NCBI RefSeq assembly: GCF_034702125.1
Contig: NC_085876.1
Location: 2,098,285-2,162,284 of the forward strand
DNA: 64,000 bases
DNA from: Engraulis encrasicolus
Taxonomy: Eukaryota > Chordata > Actinopteri > Clupeiformes > Engraulidae
Reading direction: 5' to 3'
Position 1 is the stretch's first letter; each line of letters opens with the position of its first letter. The translations under genes and the position numbers were made by a program. The notes under the pieces are model-generated. The model was not told the origin of the DNA and ran no database searches. It saw nothing but the letters and a program-made list of their open reading frames with translations. Shown here piece by piece: positions 14,330-24,713 of this stretch.

Positions 14330-16068
14330 CAGGGTGTCCGCGGAGTCTAAAAAAGTCTAAAATTACACATTATCCATTTTAGGCCTAAAAAAGTCTAAAA
14401 TATAGGGATTTTTTGCACTTTAGTCTAAAATTGAGTTTGAGTAATTTAAGACCTACGTTTCAATGCAAAATATCGACAAAGGATTAATGTTTATTTGTTC
14501 TGTTTTGCTTTGTTTTTACGTCCTTTTCCACACTGCTTTTTTTCCTGGTATTGTGGCAGTTATGGTCTGTGTAGTTCTACATGACATGTTGCTGTTTGCA
14601 ACGTACAATAATAAAACTACAGATGTGATACGGAAATGAAACTCCTCCTCCCCTTCCACCGCGCAGTCTGACCAAAGATTCTCTATTCTGACTACTAGCC
14701 CACGTTAGTGGTGTTATATCTAGACATTGTTTATATCTAGACGACGTTGTAAAACTATATTGGCGTTGCGGTGGCCATACATTAGATAACTAGGCTACTT
14801 GACTGTCTTAAAGACCTGGAAGAAGTTAACTAATGAGGGAAGTCAGTCACCACCTCATTGAAAAAGAACGGATTTCTATTTGGAAGGAAAGGTGTCGATT
14901 TAAAACAGAAGACAAATGTGACAGTGCAAGCCAAGGGAATATGCCAGCACCAGTGTGAATCGTTGCAGGTAAGAAGTGATTTTTAGGTATTGCGGTGGTG
15001 ATGGAATAGTCAGGTGTTGGCCGTGGCTTAGCAGTCTAGCGTAGTCGTTAGCCTCAAAGTTGGCAAAGCTTGATTGTGTCTGTGCGAGCGAAAGAGAGTA
15101 GCGACGGTGTGTGTGTGGCTAATCTGAAATTATGAGCGAGTTAACAGTCGAATTCCCATGGAAGTGCCTTTGTTGTAGGCCTATTCTGTTTGATACCTTG
15201 GTATTTTGTACTGGTTCTGTGGTAGCAATTTGCAAACTGGTGGGCATTTGAGCTGTTACGGTCATGTCCACGCACAAATGTTTCGTGTGTGCTGTCACAT
15301 GCACTTCTCATTAGCTCTAGGTCCGTCAATGTTTTGAAAGACCTCAGGAGTCAAAGCACATTAACATATTTTGCAATGGATAAGATAGGCCTATATGCTA
15401 TGTCGATGGATGATTTAGTTGTTATAACCCCGTTTTGCGTTTTCTTTGCCTGCTGCTTCTGAATTGATCACCATTTAGCTTCACGTTATGCTGCTTGAAA
15501 ATAGTTAAGCCTACGCTACGTCTAGATCAAACGAGCGCTAGATTTCGTAGCCAGTTGCGCATTACACCGACTCTCATGCCGTGGCAGAATCTTTCTCGCA
15601 TCACGCTCTCTTGAGCTGCCATGCAGGTTACACTCTAGCTTGCGTGAGACCTCTGGTACAACCCCCCTAAAACGAATAAGGCATGAATCTTTGGATTGAG
15701 TGGCAAGGGCTGAGTTGGTCAAAATTTCGAACTATTTTGTTATTAGTATTAACTGCCATAAGACGTTCTCTTGGACACCTCCAATAGATGAAACAAATAA
15801 ACGTCATTTTATGGCAGCATTTTATGGCAGCAGTGGTGTTAGCTCATGTTCTGTTCTTCTATCTTGGTTAGGTCCTCTTGCTTGCACATATGGCATTCTT
15901 ATTCGCATTTAAAAACCTCAGTCAGTGCAATGTAAAGACAGGCTATTCACAATTGCTGGCTTTGATCACTTGAAATTGTGAAAGCGAACATTGCACCTTC
16001 TCACTGGTCATTTATGATCAGATCTCTTTATGCTTATAATGTTCACTATTGCATTCATTCAGATGCAC

Positions 16069-16134
<66 letters not shown>

Positions 16135-16469
16135 TGTGTGCAGGGCCACTGACGGCTTTTACCGGGCCCGGGACTAAATCATCTGAAAGGCCCCCCTCTC
16201 AATAAATACAATACAATTGGGTCCCAATTCTGGGGGCCCTCTTTCTCAGGGCCCGGGTCAACTGTCCCCTTTGCCCCCCCTGTCGGCTTCTGTGTGTGTG
16301 TGTGTTTTGTCCGTGTCCGTGTCCGTGTGCGCGCGCCTGTCAATTGACCACAATCTGGCTTTATTTCATTTTTTAATACTCCGCGAAGGTCTAAAATTTT
16401 GCCCATGATGGTCTAAAAAAGGTCTAAAAAAGTCTAAAATTTCACTTGTTAAAACCTGCAGACACCCTG
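14330..16469. mobile_element. hAT-like non-autonomous element
   Basis: The left end is CAGGGTGTCCGCGG followed by GTCTAAAAAAGTCTAAAATT; the right end is the inverse of CAGGGTGTCTGCAGG, with matching GTCTAAAAAAGTCTAAAATT sequence inside. CAGGG-type termini are usual for hAT elements. The expected 8-bp target duplication is not clear: only ATTAC recurs beside the two ends. The interior holds a GT array and a GGGCCCGG-rich patch (16141-16265) but no transposase. Confidence 0.65.
16071..16132. repeat. (GT)n microsatellite
   Basis: Pure GT for about 62 bp inside the hAT-like element. Confidence 0.95.
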
Positions 16470-16601
16470 ATTACCGATAGACGCAAGTTTACAGGATAGG
16501 AGTTAAACTTTGAGGCGCTTATTGTTCAAGGGGGGGAGAATGTGAAACACATGGTGTAGGCTAGTTCGACGTTTGCTAATAAGTCTTTTCATGTATCCCA
16601 G

Positions 16602-16913
16602 CCTGGACTTCCAACTTGTTTGGGTCATGACCTCTTGGAAGGAGTTCTGTCATATGATGTCGCTTTGTACCTAAAGAACATGATTAAAAAGAAAAAGTGG
16701 TTCACATACTCGCTTCTTAACAGGCGCATTAAGCAATTTAAGTACAAAGGTGCAGAGGCACTCACAAAGCCCTGCACTGTCAATCCTGATGGAGCGAAGT
16801 TATCAGGGCAAGCCATTTAAAACTGGAACCTTTTGAGGTTGCTTCCAGTGTTAATCGGCGACAAAGTTCAAAATCGGGTGGAAATGGGAGATCGGATTGC
16901 CATTCCTTTTTGA
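16602..16913 (+). pseudogene. CACTA-like transposase exon with nonsense codon
   Basis: After CTTTTCATGTATCCCAG, a good acceptor, the frame reads PGLPTCLGHDLLEGVLSYDV, passes KKKKWFTYSLLNRRIKQFKY and VNPDGAKLSGQAI, meets TAA at 16818-16820, and then continues in the same frame as NWNLLRLLPVLIGDKVQNR. The C..HDLLEGV block and the following basic region resemble the transposases of animal CACTA/EnSpm elements, recalled from memory. The stop is one transition from CAA (Gln), so this looks like a single nonsense hit rather than a natural end. It lies between CACTG-type termini, which supports the assignment. I see no usable donor near the end. Confidence 0.55.
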
Positions 16914-17196
16914 TGTTCCTCACCAGGTGTTTATATATTGCTGGACAGCTAAATACCTAAATGACACATTTTACCTGATGAGTCTTCCTGAATCATTTCT
17001 CACAAATGTATTCAACAACATATTTTTCCATTGATCAGAGTGGTCGTGGGAAGGTAAGGCGTGTGGTAATCCTACATGATTTTTCATGCACTTTCATTTC
17101 AGAAAATCTGTAACAAATTCACATAAATTATTAGCCCCCCTTTTGAAATTCAACATAATTCTTGATTTCTCCTTGAAAATAAAAAAATAAATAAAT

Positions 17197-17199
<3 letters not shown>

Positions 17200-17271
<72 letters not shown>
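17200..17271. repeat. (TA)n microsatellite
   Basis: Pure TA for about 72 bp after an AAATAAATAAATA run; it could extrude as a cruciform. Confidence 0.95.
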
Positions 17272-17275
<4 letters not shown>

Positions 17276-17994
17276 CAAATGCATCATGTCAGTAATGAAG
17301 GCAAAGAGTTTTCTAACCAAAACTTGAACATTGAAATGTAGTTTTAGAAAGTACAATATTTCAATTCAGTTGATGGGATCAGAATATTTTCCTTTTTTTC
17401 TGAAGAATATTGGGATTTCCTCAAAATATTCACATTTTCTGAGATGGCAAAAAAATTTTGGGCTGGAAGACCAACAAAAAATAATGAATTGTGGGAATAG
17501 TTTAAGATGTGGCTCATGCATCTGATGAACATTTAACATTCTTGATGAAATTGTGGAAATAAAAAACTTAAACATGTTATTCAAATTATATGGGCAGCAC
17601 CTGTATTGCACTGAACGCTAGCGACAGCTAGCCGCTAGCTGCTCTAACAGAAGTCTGGAGTTGACAACTGAAATCTCCGTCTAAACGGGAACCTGGAAAT
17701 GCCAACCTTATAATAACCCTGCTGTTATCAGAAATGGACAGTAGATGGCGGTAACACACTGTAAATGCCTGGGGAAAACCATCAATAGACTCAAATAAGT
17801 GAGTTATCATTAGGACCAACACAATCAACGCTTGCCTCTCCATACAAAACTGTCTGTAATCGCACAGTATAGCCTACCACATCAAAACGTTTAATCTTCA
17901 TCTTGGATGTTGATGAAAGTGCACAGAGTTATGTTCAATTGGTGTGGAATGACCTCGAGGCTTAACATGTGTTCATGTGATTTTTATTGTATAG

Positions 17995-18124
17995 GTACTT
18001 TTTCAATATGAACCCAGAAAAGGGGACCAAAGTGGAGAAGAACTCAAAGCGTCACCTGACCGTCAATCTTGGAGTCCTCACCCTGATACAGGACATCTCT
18101 GACCACGAGTGGCGTGCCAGTTGT
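17995..18124 (+). other. Exon-like segment, unknown protein
   Basis: After TTTTTATTGTATAG (acceptor) the frame reads YFFNMNPEKGTKVEKNSKRH and LTVNLGVLTLIQDISDHEWR, then runs into a GT array. The composition looks protein-coding. It may be a downstream part of the transposase relic at 16602 because strand and position agree, but I do not recognise the sequence. Confidence 0.4.
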
Positions 18125-18237
18125 GTGTGCGTGTGTGTGTGCTTGTGTGTGTGCTTGTGTGTGTGCGTGTGTGCGTGCGTGTGTGTGTGTGTGCGTGTGT
18201 GTGTGTGTGTGTGTGCGTGTGTGTGTGTGTGTGTGAG
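18122..18237. repeat. Compound GT/GCGT microsatellite
   Basis: GT with scattered GC and CT interruptions, beginning directly at the end of the exon-like segment. Confidence 0.9.
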
Positions 18238-18296
18238 TGAGTGAGAGTGAGTGAGATGAGGGATGAATCCACTGAGACGGAAAGATAGTGGACTGA

Positions 18297-19160
18297 TGGT
18301 GGTGAGTGGTTATGTTTATAACAGGTGATGTTTTATTTTAATTTGACCTGTTTTGTGCATGGCACTAGTTCTAAACGTCTAAAGCAGATGTTTCTTTTGT
18401 ACTTGGATACGTGAATTGTTTTTTTTCTATTTGAAGAGCTCTTTTCCAAAATGAGATATATCCATTTTATAGAATGTTGGGAAATTGGCATTTTTGTATT
18501 GGGCATTCCATTGAATTGCATTACAAAATGCATTATATAGAGGTTTTAAAAGCATGTTCTCAAAACATTTGAACGGCAAGAATTCACACATAGATGATAG
18601 GACTACTTATCAGTCAATTCCAAAATTAATAGGCCTATGCAAAAAGTCAAAAATGGTGGATATAGCAGTTTGGAAAAGAGCTCTTCATTTCTTCTTTTTT
18701 TAAAGACCCAAGTTGATAATTCTGCCTGTTGTGGGCATGGCACTTGCATATATGTGCAATTTAAAGGAGAAGTTCGTTTTTAACTTGGCAATGTGATTTT
18801 TTTTTCTTAAAAAAAAAAAAAAAAAAACAAGTTGATGGTGGGTTGTGTTATTAACGGGTGATGTTTTATTTTAATTCGACCTGTTTTGTGCATGGTACCA
18901 GTTCTAAACGTCTAAAGCAGACGTTTCTTTTGTACTTGGATACGTGAATTGTTTTTTTTTCTATTTCTTCTTTTTTTAAAGACCCAAGTTGATAATTCTG
19001 CCTGTTGTGGGCATGGCACTTGAATATATGTGCAATTTAAAGGAGAAGTTCTTTTTTAACTTGGCAATGTGATTTTTTTTTTCTTAAAAAACAAAACAAA
19101 AAAAACCCAAGTTGATGGTGGGTTGTGTTATTTTAATTCGGCCTGTTAGGGGCTTGGTAT
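18297..19160 (+). repeat. Tandem duplication, two units plus a partial third
   Basis: Unit 1 (about 18297-18835) and unit 2 (about 18836-19118) share AGGTGATGTTTTATTTTAAT, TCTAAACGTCTAAAGCAG, TTGTACTTGGATACGTGAAT and GACCCAAGTTGATAATTCTG blocks with a few substitutions. Unit 2 is 254 bp plus one target copy shorter because it lacks the foldback element at 18433-18686. A partial third copy begins with GTTGATGGTGGGTTGTG near 19110. Confidence 0.85.
18433..18686. mobile_element. Foldback MITE with ATTT target duplication
   Basis: Ends read GAAGAGCTCTTTTCCAAA and its inverse. ATTT lies at 18429-18432 and 18687-18690, and the sister unit of the tandem duplication has a single ATTT at 18963-18966 with no element. 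That is a direct empty-site comparison. The terminus itself contains the palindrome GAAGAGCTCTTC. The superfamily is uncertain; 4-bp ATTT does not settle it. Confidence 0.8.
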
Positions 19161-19183
19161 TTAGTAATGTATGTGCATGTTAA

Positions 19184-19616
19184 AGCCACTGTGTGTAAGT
19201 CTATGTTTTAGCTTTCATCATATAGATATATTTCCTCATTCATTTCTAAATACCTATCTCTAAAAATGTTTATTCTCTTGGGCTTTGAATTCGTATAGAT
19301 TTGTTTATGGACAAAACATGGCGACCTACATAGGACACAGTGGCCGTTTCTCAAAGCCTAATGCGTCAGTCTTGGTTGTGTGTCAGCTTTGTAGCAATAT
19401 TTTTGGAGAGACGATTCTTTTGGCTCTTCTCGGAAGACTTAAACACTACCAAGGAAAGAAGGCTACACTTTGTGATACTTGTCAGTAGTACTGAAATTCC
19501 CAGCACTACAAAGTTGACACACTACCAACACTGAAACACAAGGCTTTGAGAAACAGGGCGAATTGAGTATACCATATACCACCAATAGATGCGGGTAAAT
19601 TTTAAACATAGTGGCT
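19184..19616. mobile_element. TTAA-flanked MITE
   Basis: TTAA at 19180-19183 and 19617-19620 bracket ends starting AGCCACT on both strands, with continued weak pairing (GTGTGTAAG against ATGTTTAAAA). No transposase is visible. A TTAA target suggests piggyBac or Kolobok relatives. Confidence 0.65.
19342..19558. mobile_element. Second foldback element nested in the TTAA MITE
   Basis: Left arm CCGTTTCTCAAAGCCT...GTGTGTCAGCTTTGTAG pairs with the inverse of the right arm (CCTGTTTCTCAAAGCCTT...GTGTGTCAACTTTGTAG) over about 60 bp with mismatches. The arms are well inside the outer TTAA ends. I could not define a target duplication. Confidence 0.6.
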
Positions 19617-19620
19617 TTAA

Positions 19621-19920
19621 ATGATAACGATAATGCTTTTTGAGTTGTTTGCATTGTGTTTTCCCATTTCTGTGTACTGCTATGGCAGGAAAATAAAGTT
19701 TAAAAATGGGACATTTCCTCTCCTCCTTTCTTAAATTTTACAGTAAACACAAGTATTTTTTACATTATTACGTAGTTATTATATCATAAAAAGGAAGGAT
19801 ATCATACAAAGGTTGACTGTTGCTCACACTTTAAATTTGTATGTTTTAATATATTACCTGGTAAAATGTACCACCTATTGTCACAAAATGAACATTTATT
19901 ACTTGTAAGAAATACATGAG
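19621..19920. other. No gene recognised
   Basis: AT-rich DNA between the TTAA element and the Penelope-like dimer; nothing supported. Confidence 0.5.
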
Positions 19921-19935
19921 ATTATCAATATGGAC
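19921..19935. repeat. Left target-site duplication of the PLE dimer
   Basis: ATTATCAATATGGAC here is repeated exactly at 24767-24781, and the flanking bases differ beyond it. It marks a single 15-bp target for the whole dimer. Confidence 0.9.
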
Positions 19936-20065
19936 TTCAAGTATTGGCAGAGGACGCGCTCAACTTCTTGGAAAACCGAAAAGCTTTTGGGTGCGAGATA
20001 AAAAGCGTCAACTTAAGGAAGAAGAAATCCGCACTCACAAACTGCGTCTCATTATTTATTTATAT

Positions 20066-20125
20066 TACCACCATGTCCAAAAAGCAAACGCGTTTCGGCT
20101 AACAAGCCTTCATCAGTGCGTGGTA
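20066..20125 (-). ncRNA. Hammerhead-ribozyme-like motif, left arm
   Basis: On the minus strand the core CTGATGA, a stem-loop from GGC and GCC, and GAAAC are followed by GCGTT and then TGC, which pairs with GCA just before CTGATGA. TACCAC and GTGGTA close an outer part of stem I. Hammerhead motifs with very short stem III are known in Penelope-like elements. The A-C contact at the base of stem II is unusual, so activity is uncertain. Confidence 0.6.
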
Positions 20126-20638
20126 CTCAGAACAAAGAAAGGGGTGCATCTTATCAAAGGGGAGGTGAGAGGTCACAAGCTGCAGGTGGATCACATGATA
20201 GTGGGTGGCACCCAAGGGTGCAAAAACACAGTGTAGCCTATAGGCCGGAACAAAAATACACCGTCTATATCTTTAAAACAAAAGGAACAATAAAGAATGG
20301 AAAAAAGAAAAAGAAAAAACAAGGCTGGAATTGTAGGATGTCTAAAAAAAACAAAATGTTATGAAGGCAGCAGCAAGTAGGCCTACCATCGCTGGCCATA
20401 GCAAACATTAAGACTAATAAATGTAATGACATAACCAGTAATCAAAACATATTTACTGAGAAATTGTATTAATGGAGGAAACAGCAGCCTTCACTCATAC
20501 CTATCCCTTTCATCCCCATAGATAAATAAATAAATAATGGGCTAAACCCCATCAGTGCGCAATATACCCAACCACCATGACGCCCGTTTTCCCCATCAGA
20601 GCCCAGTGAACCTACAAAAGAAAATAAAGTACAATAGA

Positions 20639-23047
20639 TTATAAGAAACTAGTTAGCGTTAGTTCTTCATTAAGCCCATTAGGTTGGACTGTTTGGAGCG
20701 TAAATATCCAATAGGCCTCTCTTTGGAGCAGGAGGCGCTCCCTGTCACCACCTCGTTTAAGAGGCTTGACTAACTCGATGCCCTGGAATCTCAGTGTACA
20801 AACATCGTGGCCACATTCATTAAAGTGTCTTGCCACGGGAGACTTAATGTCATGATTGCGTATGTTGCTTTTGTGTTCGTTCATTCGTATTCTTAGTTCA
20901 CGTTTAGTTTTCCCAACGTAGCCAAATCCGCACGGACATTTCAACAAATAGACCACAAAAGTGGTGCGGCATGTTATTCTCCCCCTCACAGAGAATGACC
21001 TGCCGGTACGCGGGTGTAGAAAGGCATTGCCCTTAATCATTGCATTGCAGTTTACGCAGTTTTTGCAGGGGTAGTTACCCGGGTCAAGATTAGTAAGCCA
21101 GTTAGTAGGTGGGGTGAAACTATCAGCCCTTACCAAAGAATCTCGCACATTTGGAAATCTTTTAAAAGCAAAAAGAGGAGGATCTTGGAAGGAGTGGCCA
21201 ATCTGCGAGTCGCTAGACAGTATGTGCCAATGCCTTTTCACAGTTGCCTTCACGTCAGAGGAAAGAGGAGAAAAGGTTGAAGACAAAACAATGCGGTTAT
21301 CAGACTTGACATCTTTTTTCTCAAGCAAGGATTCCCGTTCCATGTTACGTGCCCTGTCTAAACATGAGTCCAGATTTTCACGGTCGTAACCTTTTGACAA
21401 AAAACGTTCATAAATAATTTTGGCTTGGCTCTCAAAATCATCAGCAGTACTACAAATTCTCCTCATACGCAGGAATTGACTATAGGGGAGAGATTTCTTC
21501 ATTGAGGGAGGGTGATAGCTTTTAGAATGTAAAAAGTTATTTCTATCAGTAGGTTTTCGAAAAACCGACGTCTGGAGAACCGGACCTGTGGACCTAGAAA
21601 CATTCACATCAAGGAAAGAAATAGATGACTTGTCATACTCCAAAGTGAAATGTATCGAATCCAGCCTAGAATTCAGAAAGTCATGGAAATTGTGAAGTTG
21701 TTCCTCAGTGCCTTTAAACACAAAGAATATGTCATCAATAAAGCGAAAATAGCATTTAAGACATTGCAAGAAAGAATTTTTAGAAGAATAAACAAAGTCC
21801 TCCTCAAATTTGCCCATGAACAGGTTTGCGTAATTTGGGGCAAATGGGGAACCCATGGCGGTCCCCTTCACCTGATGGTAAAAACTGTTCTCGTATTTGA
21901 AGTAGTTCATGTTGAGCACAATGTGTGCCAGATCCCATAAGAATGACGACGGGGGTTCATCCACATCCCGTGATTTGAGATAATGATCTAACGCGGATAA
22001 GCCAAGGTCGTGTGGGATGTTTGTGTAGAGGCTTGTAATGTCCATAGTGCACAGGAAGTCATCATTGGAAACATTGACATTCATAAGTTTGCTTAAAAAG
22101 TCAGATGTGTCTCTTAGATAAGAGGGCAAGGACCAGACGATGGGTTTAATATACCAGTCCACATATTGTGAAATGCCCTCGGTGAGAGATTGACAACCAG
22201 CTACAATAGGGCGTCCGGGAACAGTGATGTCACATTTTTTGTGTATCTTGGGCAAGGTGTAAAAGACAGGTCGGACAGGGTGTTGCTGAAGTAAAAATTC
22301 ATGTTCGTTTTTAGTGATGTAATTCTCAGTCCTGCCAGTGCTCAGTGTGCGTTTTATGGAGTTAAAAAAACGGCCAGTTGGATCACACATGAGCGGCGCG
22401 TAAAACTCCTTGTCTCCCAATTGTCGTAGGATTTCATTGCGGTATGCCTCTTTATCTTGTAATACTATTCCTCCGCCTTTATCTGCATTTTTAATCACAA
22501 TGGTGTCATCTTCAGATAAAGTTCGTAGAGCAGCCCGCTCGGAATGTGAGAGATTTGGATAAAAATGTTGGGGCTTCTCTAATTGTTTAGAGACATCCTG
22601 ATCAACCAGACGGCAAAAGGTTTGGACTGAGGGGTTAAGAACATGGGGCATGAAAGTACTTTTGGGTCGAAAATGGCTCTTAGGCGAGTTATCCTGGGGG
22701 GCAGTCGGTTCTCTAGGTGGGGCAGAGGGGGCCGGATTTGTTGTGAAAAAAGCTCTCAATTTCACAGATCTGAAGAATTTGAAAAGTTCAATTTTTGTCA
22801 TGAAAGGGTCTGTGTGCTTAGATGGAACAAAAGAGAGGCCCTTTGAGAGAACAGCAGTCTCCTCCGCACTAAGAGCTCTGCTGGATAGGTTTATCACATT
22901 TGATACCTCCGTGTCTGCCACCGTCTCCCTGCGTAACCGGTGTTTCTTGCCACCCCTTCGTGTCGGTCTCCTCTTGTATTTCTGGCCCGAGGTCCGTGTC
23001 TCCCCTCCTGGTGTAAAAAATTGCGTGCGGTACCTGCTGACGTAGTT
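20639..23047 (-). CDS. Penelope-like reverse transcriptase with GIY-YIG endonuclease
   Basis: The frame is open from 23047 to a TAA at 20639. From the GTG codon at 22919-22921 it is 760 residues, but upstream codons (KYKRRPTRRGGKKHR just before) are also PLE-like, so that codon is internal. Counting from it: RT motif A MDITSLYTNIP near 294, motif B GTAMGSPFAPNYANLF, motif C FIDD with aspartates near 396-397, then VFRKPTDRNNF. A Cys-rich CKNCVNC segment precedes the GIY-YIG domain (VVYLLKCPCGFGYVGKT, tyrosines near 658 and 668). The RT copies element RNA and the endonuclease nicks the target. Coding continues upstream of about 23020 in another frame (YKNDRVYSWLFNPA), implying a one-base slip at a T6 run; the true N-terminus is missing. 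Confidence 0.9.
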   Translation of the reverse strand, partial: NYVSRYRTQFFTPGGETRTSGQKYKRRPTRRGGKKHRLRRETVADTEVSNVINLSSRALSAEETAVLSKGLSFVPSKHTDPFMTKIELFKFFRSVKLRAFFTTNPAPSAPPREPTAPQDNSPKSHFRPKSTFMPHVLNPSVQTFCRLVDQDVSKQLEKPQHFYPNLSHSERAALRTLSEDDTIVIKNADKGGGIVLQDKEAYRNEILRQLGDKEFYAPLMCDPTGRFFNSIKRTLSTGRTENYITKNEHEFLLQQHPVRPVFYTLPKIHKKCDITVPGRPIVAGCQSLTEGISQYVDWYIKPIVWSLPSYLRDTSDFLSKLMNVNVSNDDFLCTMDITSLYTNIPHDLGLSALDHYLKSRDVDEPPSSFLWDLAHIVLNMNYFKYENSFYHQVKGTAMGSPFAPNYANLFMGKFEEDFVYSSKNSFLQCLKCYFRFIDDIFFVFKGTEEQLHNFHDFLNSRLDSIHFTLEYDKSSISFLDVNVSRSTGPVLQTSVFRKPTDRNNFLHSKSYHPPSMKKSLPYSQFLRMRRICSTADDFESQAKIIYERFLSKGYDRENLDSCLDRARNMERESLLEKKDVKSDNRIVLSSTFSPLSSDVKATVKRHWHILSSDSQIGHSFQDPPLFAFKRFPNVRDSLVRADSFTPPTNWLTNLDPGNYPCKNCVNCNAMIKGNAFLHPRTGRSFSVRGRITCRTTFVVYLLKCPCGFGYVGKTKRELRIRMNEHKSNIRNHDIKSPVARHFNECGHDVCTLRFQGIELVKPLKRGGDRERLLLQREAYWIFTLQTVQPNGLNEELTLTSFL

Positions 23048-23174
23048 TCACTTGCAGATTCATCAGTTGAGAGGCCACTGGAGTAGGAGTCGACCGTACG
23101 ACGCCCGCTGCGCCATCTGCGCGCAGGTGCCGGGTTGAAGAGCCAACTGTAGACTCGATCGTTTTTGTAGTCCA

Positions 23175-24141
23175 GAATGTTTCTAGGTCCACAGGTCCGG
23201 TTCTCCAGACGTCGGTTTTTCGAAAACCTACTGATAGAAATAACTTTTTACATTCTAAAAGCTATCACCCTCCCTCAATGAAGAAATCTCTCCCCTATAG
23301 TCAATTCCTGCGTATGAGGAGAATTTGTAGTACTGCTGATGATTTTGAGAGCCAAGCCAAAATTATTTATGAACGTTTTTTGTCAAAAGGTTACGACCGT
23401 GAAAATCTGGACTCATGTTTAGACAGGGCACGTAACATGGAACGGGAATCCTTGCTTGAGAAAAAAGATGTCAAGTCTGATAACCGCATTGTTTTGTCTT
23501 CAACCTTTTCTCCTCTTTCCTCTGACGTGAAGGCAACTGTGAAAAGGCATTGGCACATACTGTCTAGCGACTCGCAGATTGGCCACTCCTTCCAAGATCC
23601 TCCTCTTTTTGCTTTTAAAAGATTTCCAAATGTGCGAGATTCTTTGGTAAGGGCTGATAGTTTCACCCCACCTACTAACTGGCTTACTAATCTTGACCCG
23701 GGTAACTACCCCTGCAAAAACTGCGTAAACTGCAATGCAATGATTAAGGGCAATGCCTTTCTACACCCGCGTACCGGCAGGTCATTCTCTGTGAGGGGGA
23801 GAATAACATGCCGCACCACTTTTGTGGTCTATTTGTTGAAATGTCCGTGCGGATTTGGCTACGTTGGGAAAACTAAACGTGAACTAAGAATACGAATGAA
23901 CGAACACAAAAGCAACATACGCAATCATGACATTAAGTCTCCCGTGGCAAGACACTTTAATGAATGTGGCCACGATGTTTGTACACTGAGATTCCAGGGC
24001 ATCGAGTTAGTCAAGCCTCTTAAACGAGGTGGTGACAGGGAGCGCCTCCTGCTCCAAAGAGAGGCCTATTGGATATTTACGCTCCAAACAGTCCAACCTA
24101 ATGGGCTTAATGAAGAACTAACGCTAACTAGTTTCTTATAA
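23175..24141 (+). pseudogene. 5'-truncated second PLE copy (RT end plus GIY-YIG)
   Basis: The frame enters at NVSRSTGPVLQ without a start and runs open to TAA at 24139-24141; from the first ATG at 23278 it is 287 residues, identical to the end of the minus-strand copy. It keeps the Cys-rich linker and the GIY-YIG domain but lacks RT motifs A to C, so it cannot be an active polymerase. Confidence 0.85.
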
Positions 24142-24653
24142 TCTATTGTACTTTATTTTCTTTTGTAGGTTCACTGGGCTCTGATGGGAAACCGGGCGTC
24201 ATGGTGGTTGGGTATATTGCGCACTGATGGGGTTTAGCCCATTATTTATTTATTTATCTATGGGGATGAAAGGGATAGGTATGAGTGAAGGCTGCTGTTT
24301 CCTCCATTAATACAATTTCTCAGTAAATATGTTTTGATTACTGGTTATGTCATTACATTTATTAGTCTTAATGTTTGCTATGGCCAGCGATGGTAGGCCT
24401 ACTTGCTGCTGCCTTCATAACATTTTGTTTTTTTTAGACATCCTACAATTCCAGCCTTGTTTTTTCTTTTTCTTTTTTCCATTCTTTATTGTTCCTTTTG
24501 TTTTAAAGATATAGACGGTGTATTTTTGTTCCGGCCTATAGGCTACACTGTGTTTTTGCACCCTTGGGTGCCACCCACTATCATGTGATCCACCTGCAGC
24601 TTGTGACCTCTCACCTCCCCTTTGATAAGATGCACCCCTTTCTTTGTTCTGAG

Positions 24654-24713
24654 TACCACGCACTGATGAAGGCTTGTTAGCCGAAACGCGTTTGCTTTTT
24701 GGACATGGTGGTA
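24654..24713 (+). ncRNA. Hammerhead-ribozyme-like motif, right arm
   Basis: Same structure as the left-arm motif: TACCAC-GCA, CTGATGA at 24662, GGC/GCC stem II, GAAAC, then GCGTT|TGC with a predicted cut after 24692, and GTGGTA at 24708-24713. Catalysis is inferred from the fold only. Confidence 0.6.

Noticed and set aside
21114..21389. 91-codon plus-strand frame, with an identical minus-strand one at 23391-23666
   Set aside because: Both are antisense shadows of the PLE coding sequence; identity reflects the inverted arms.
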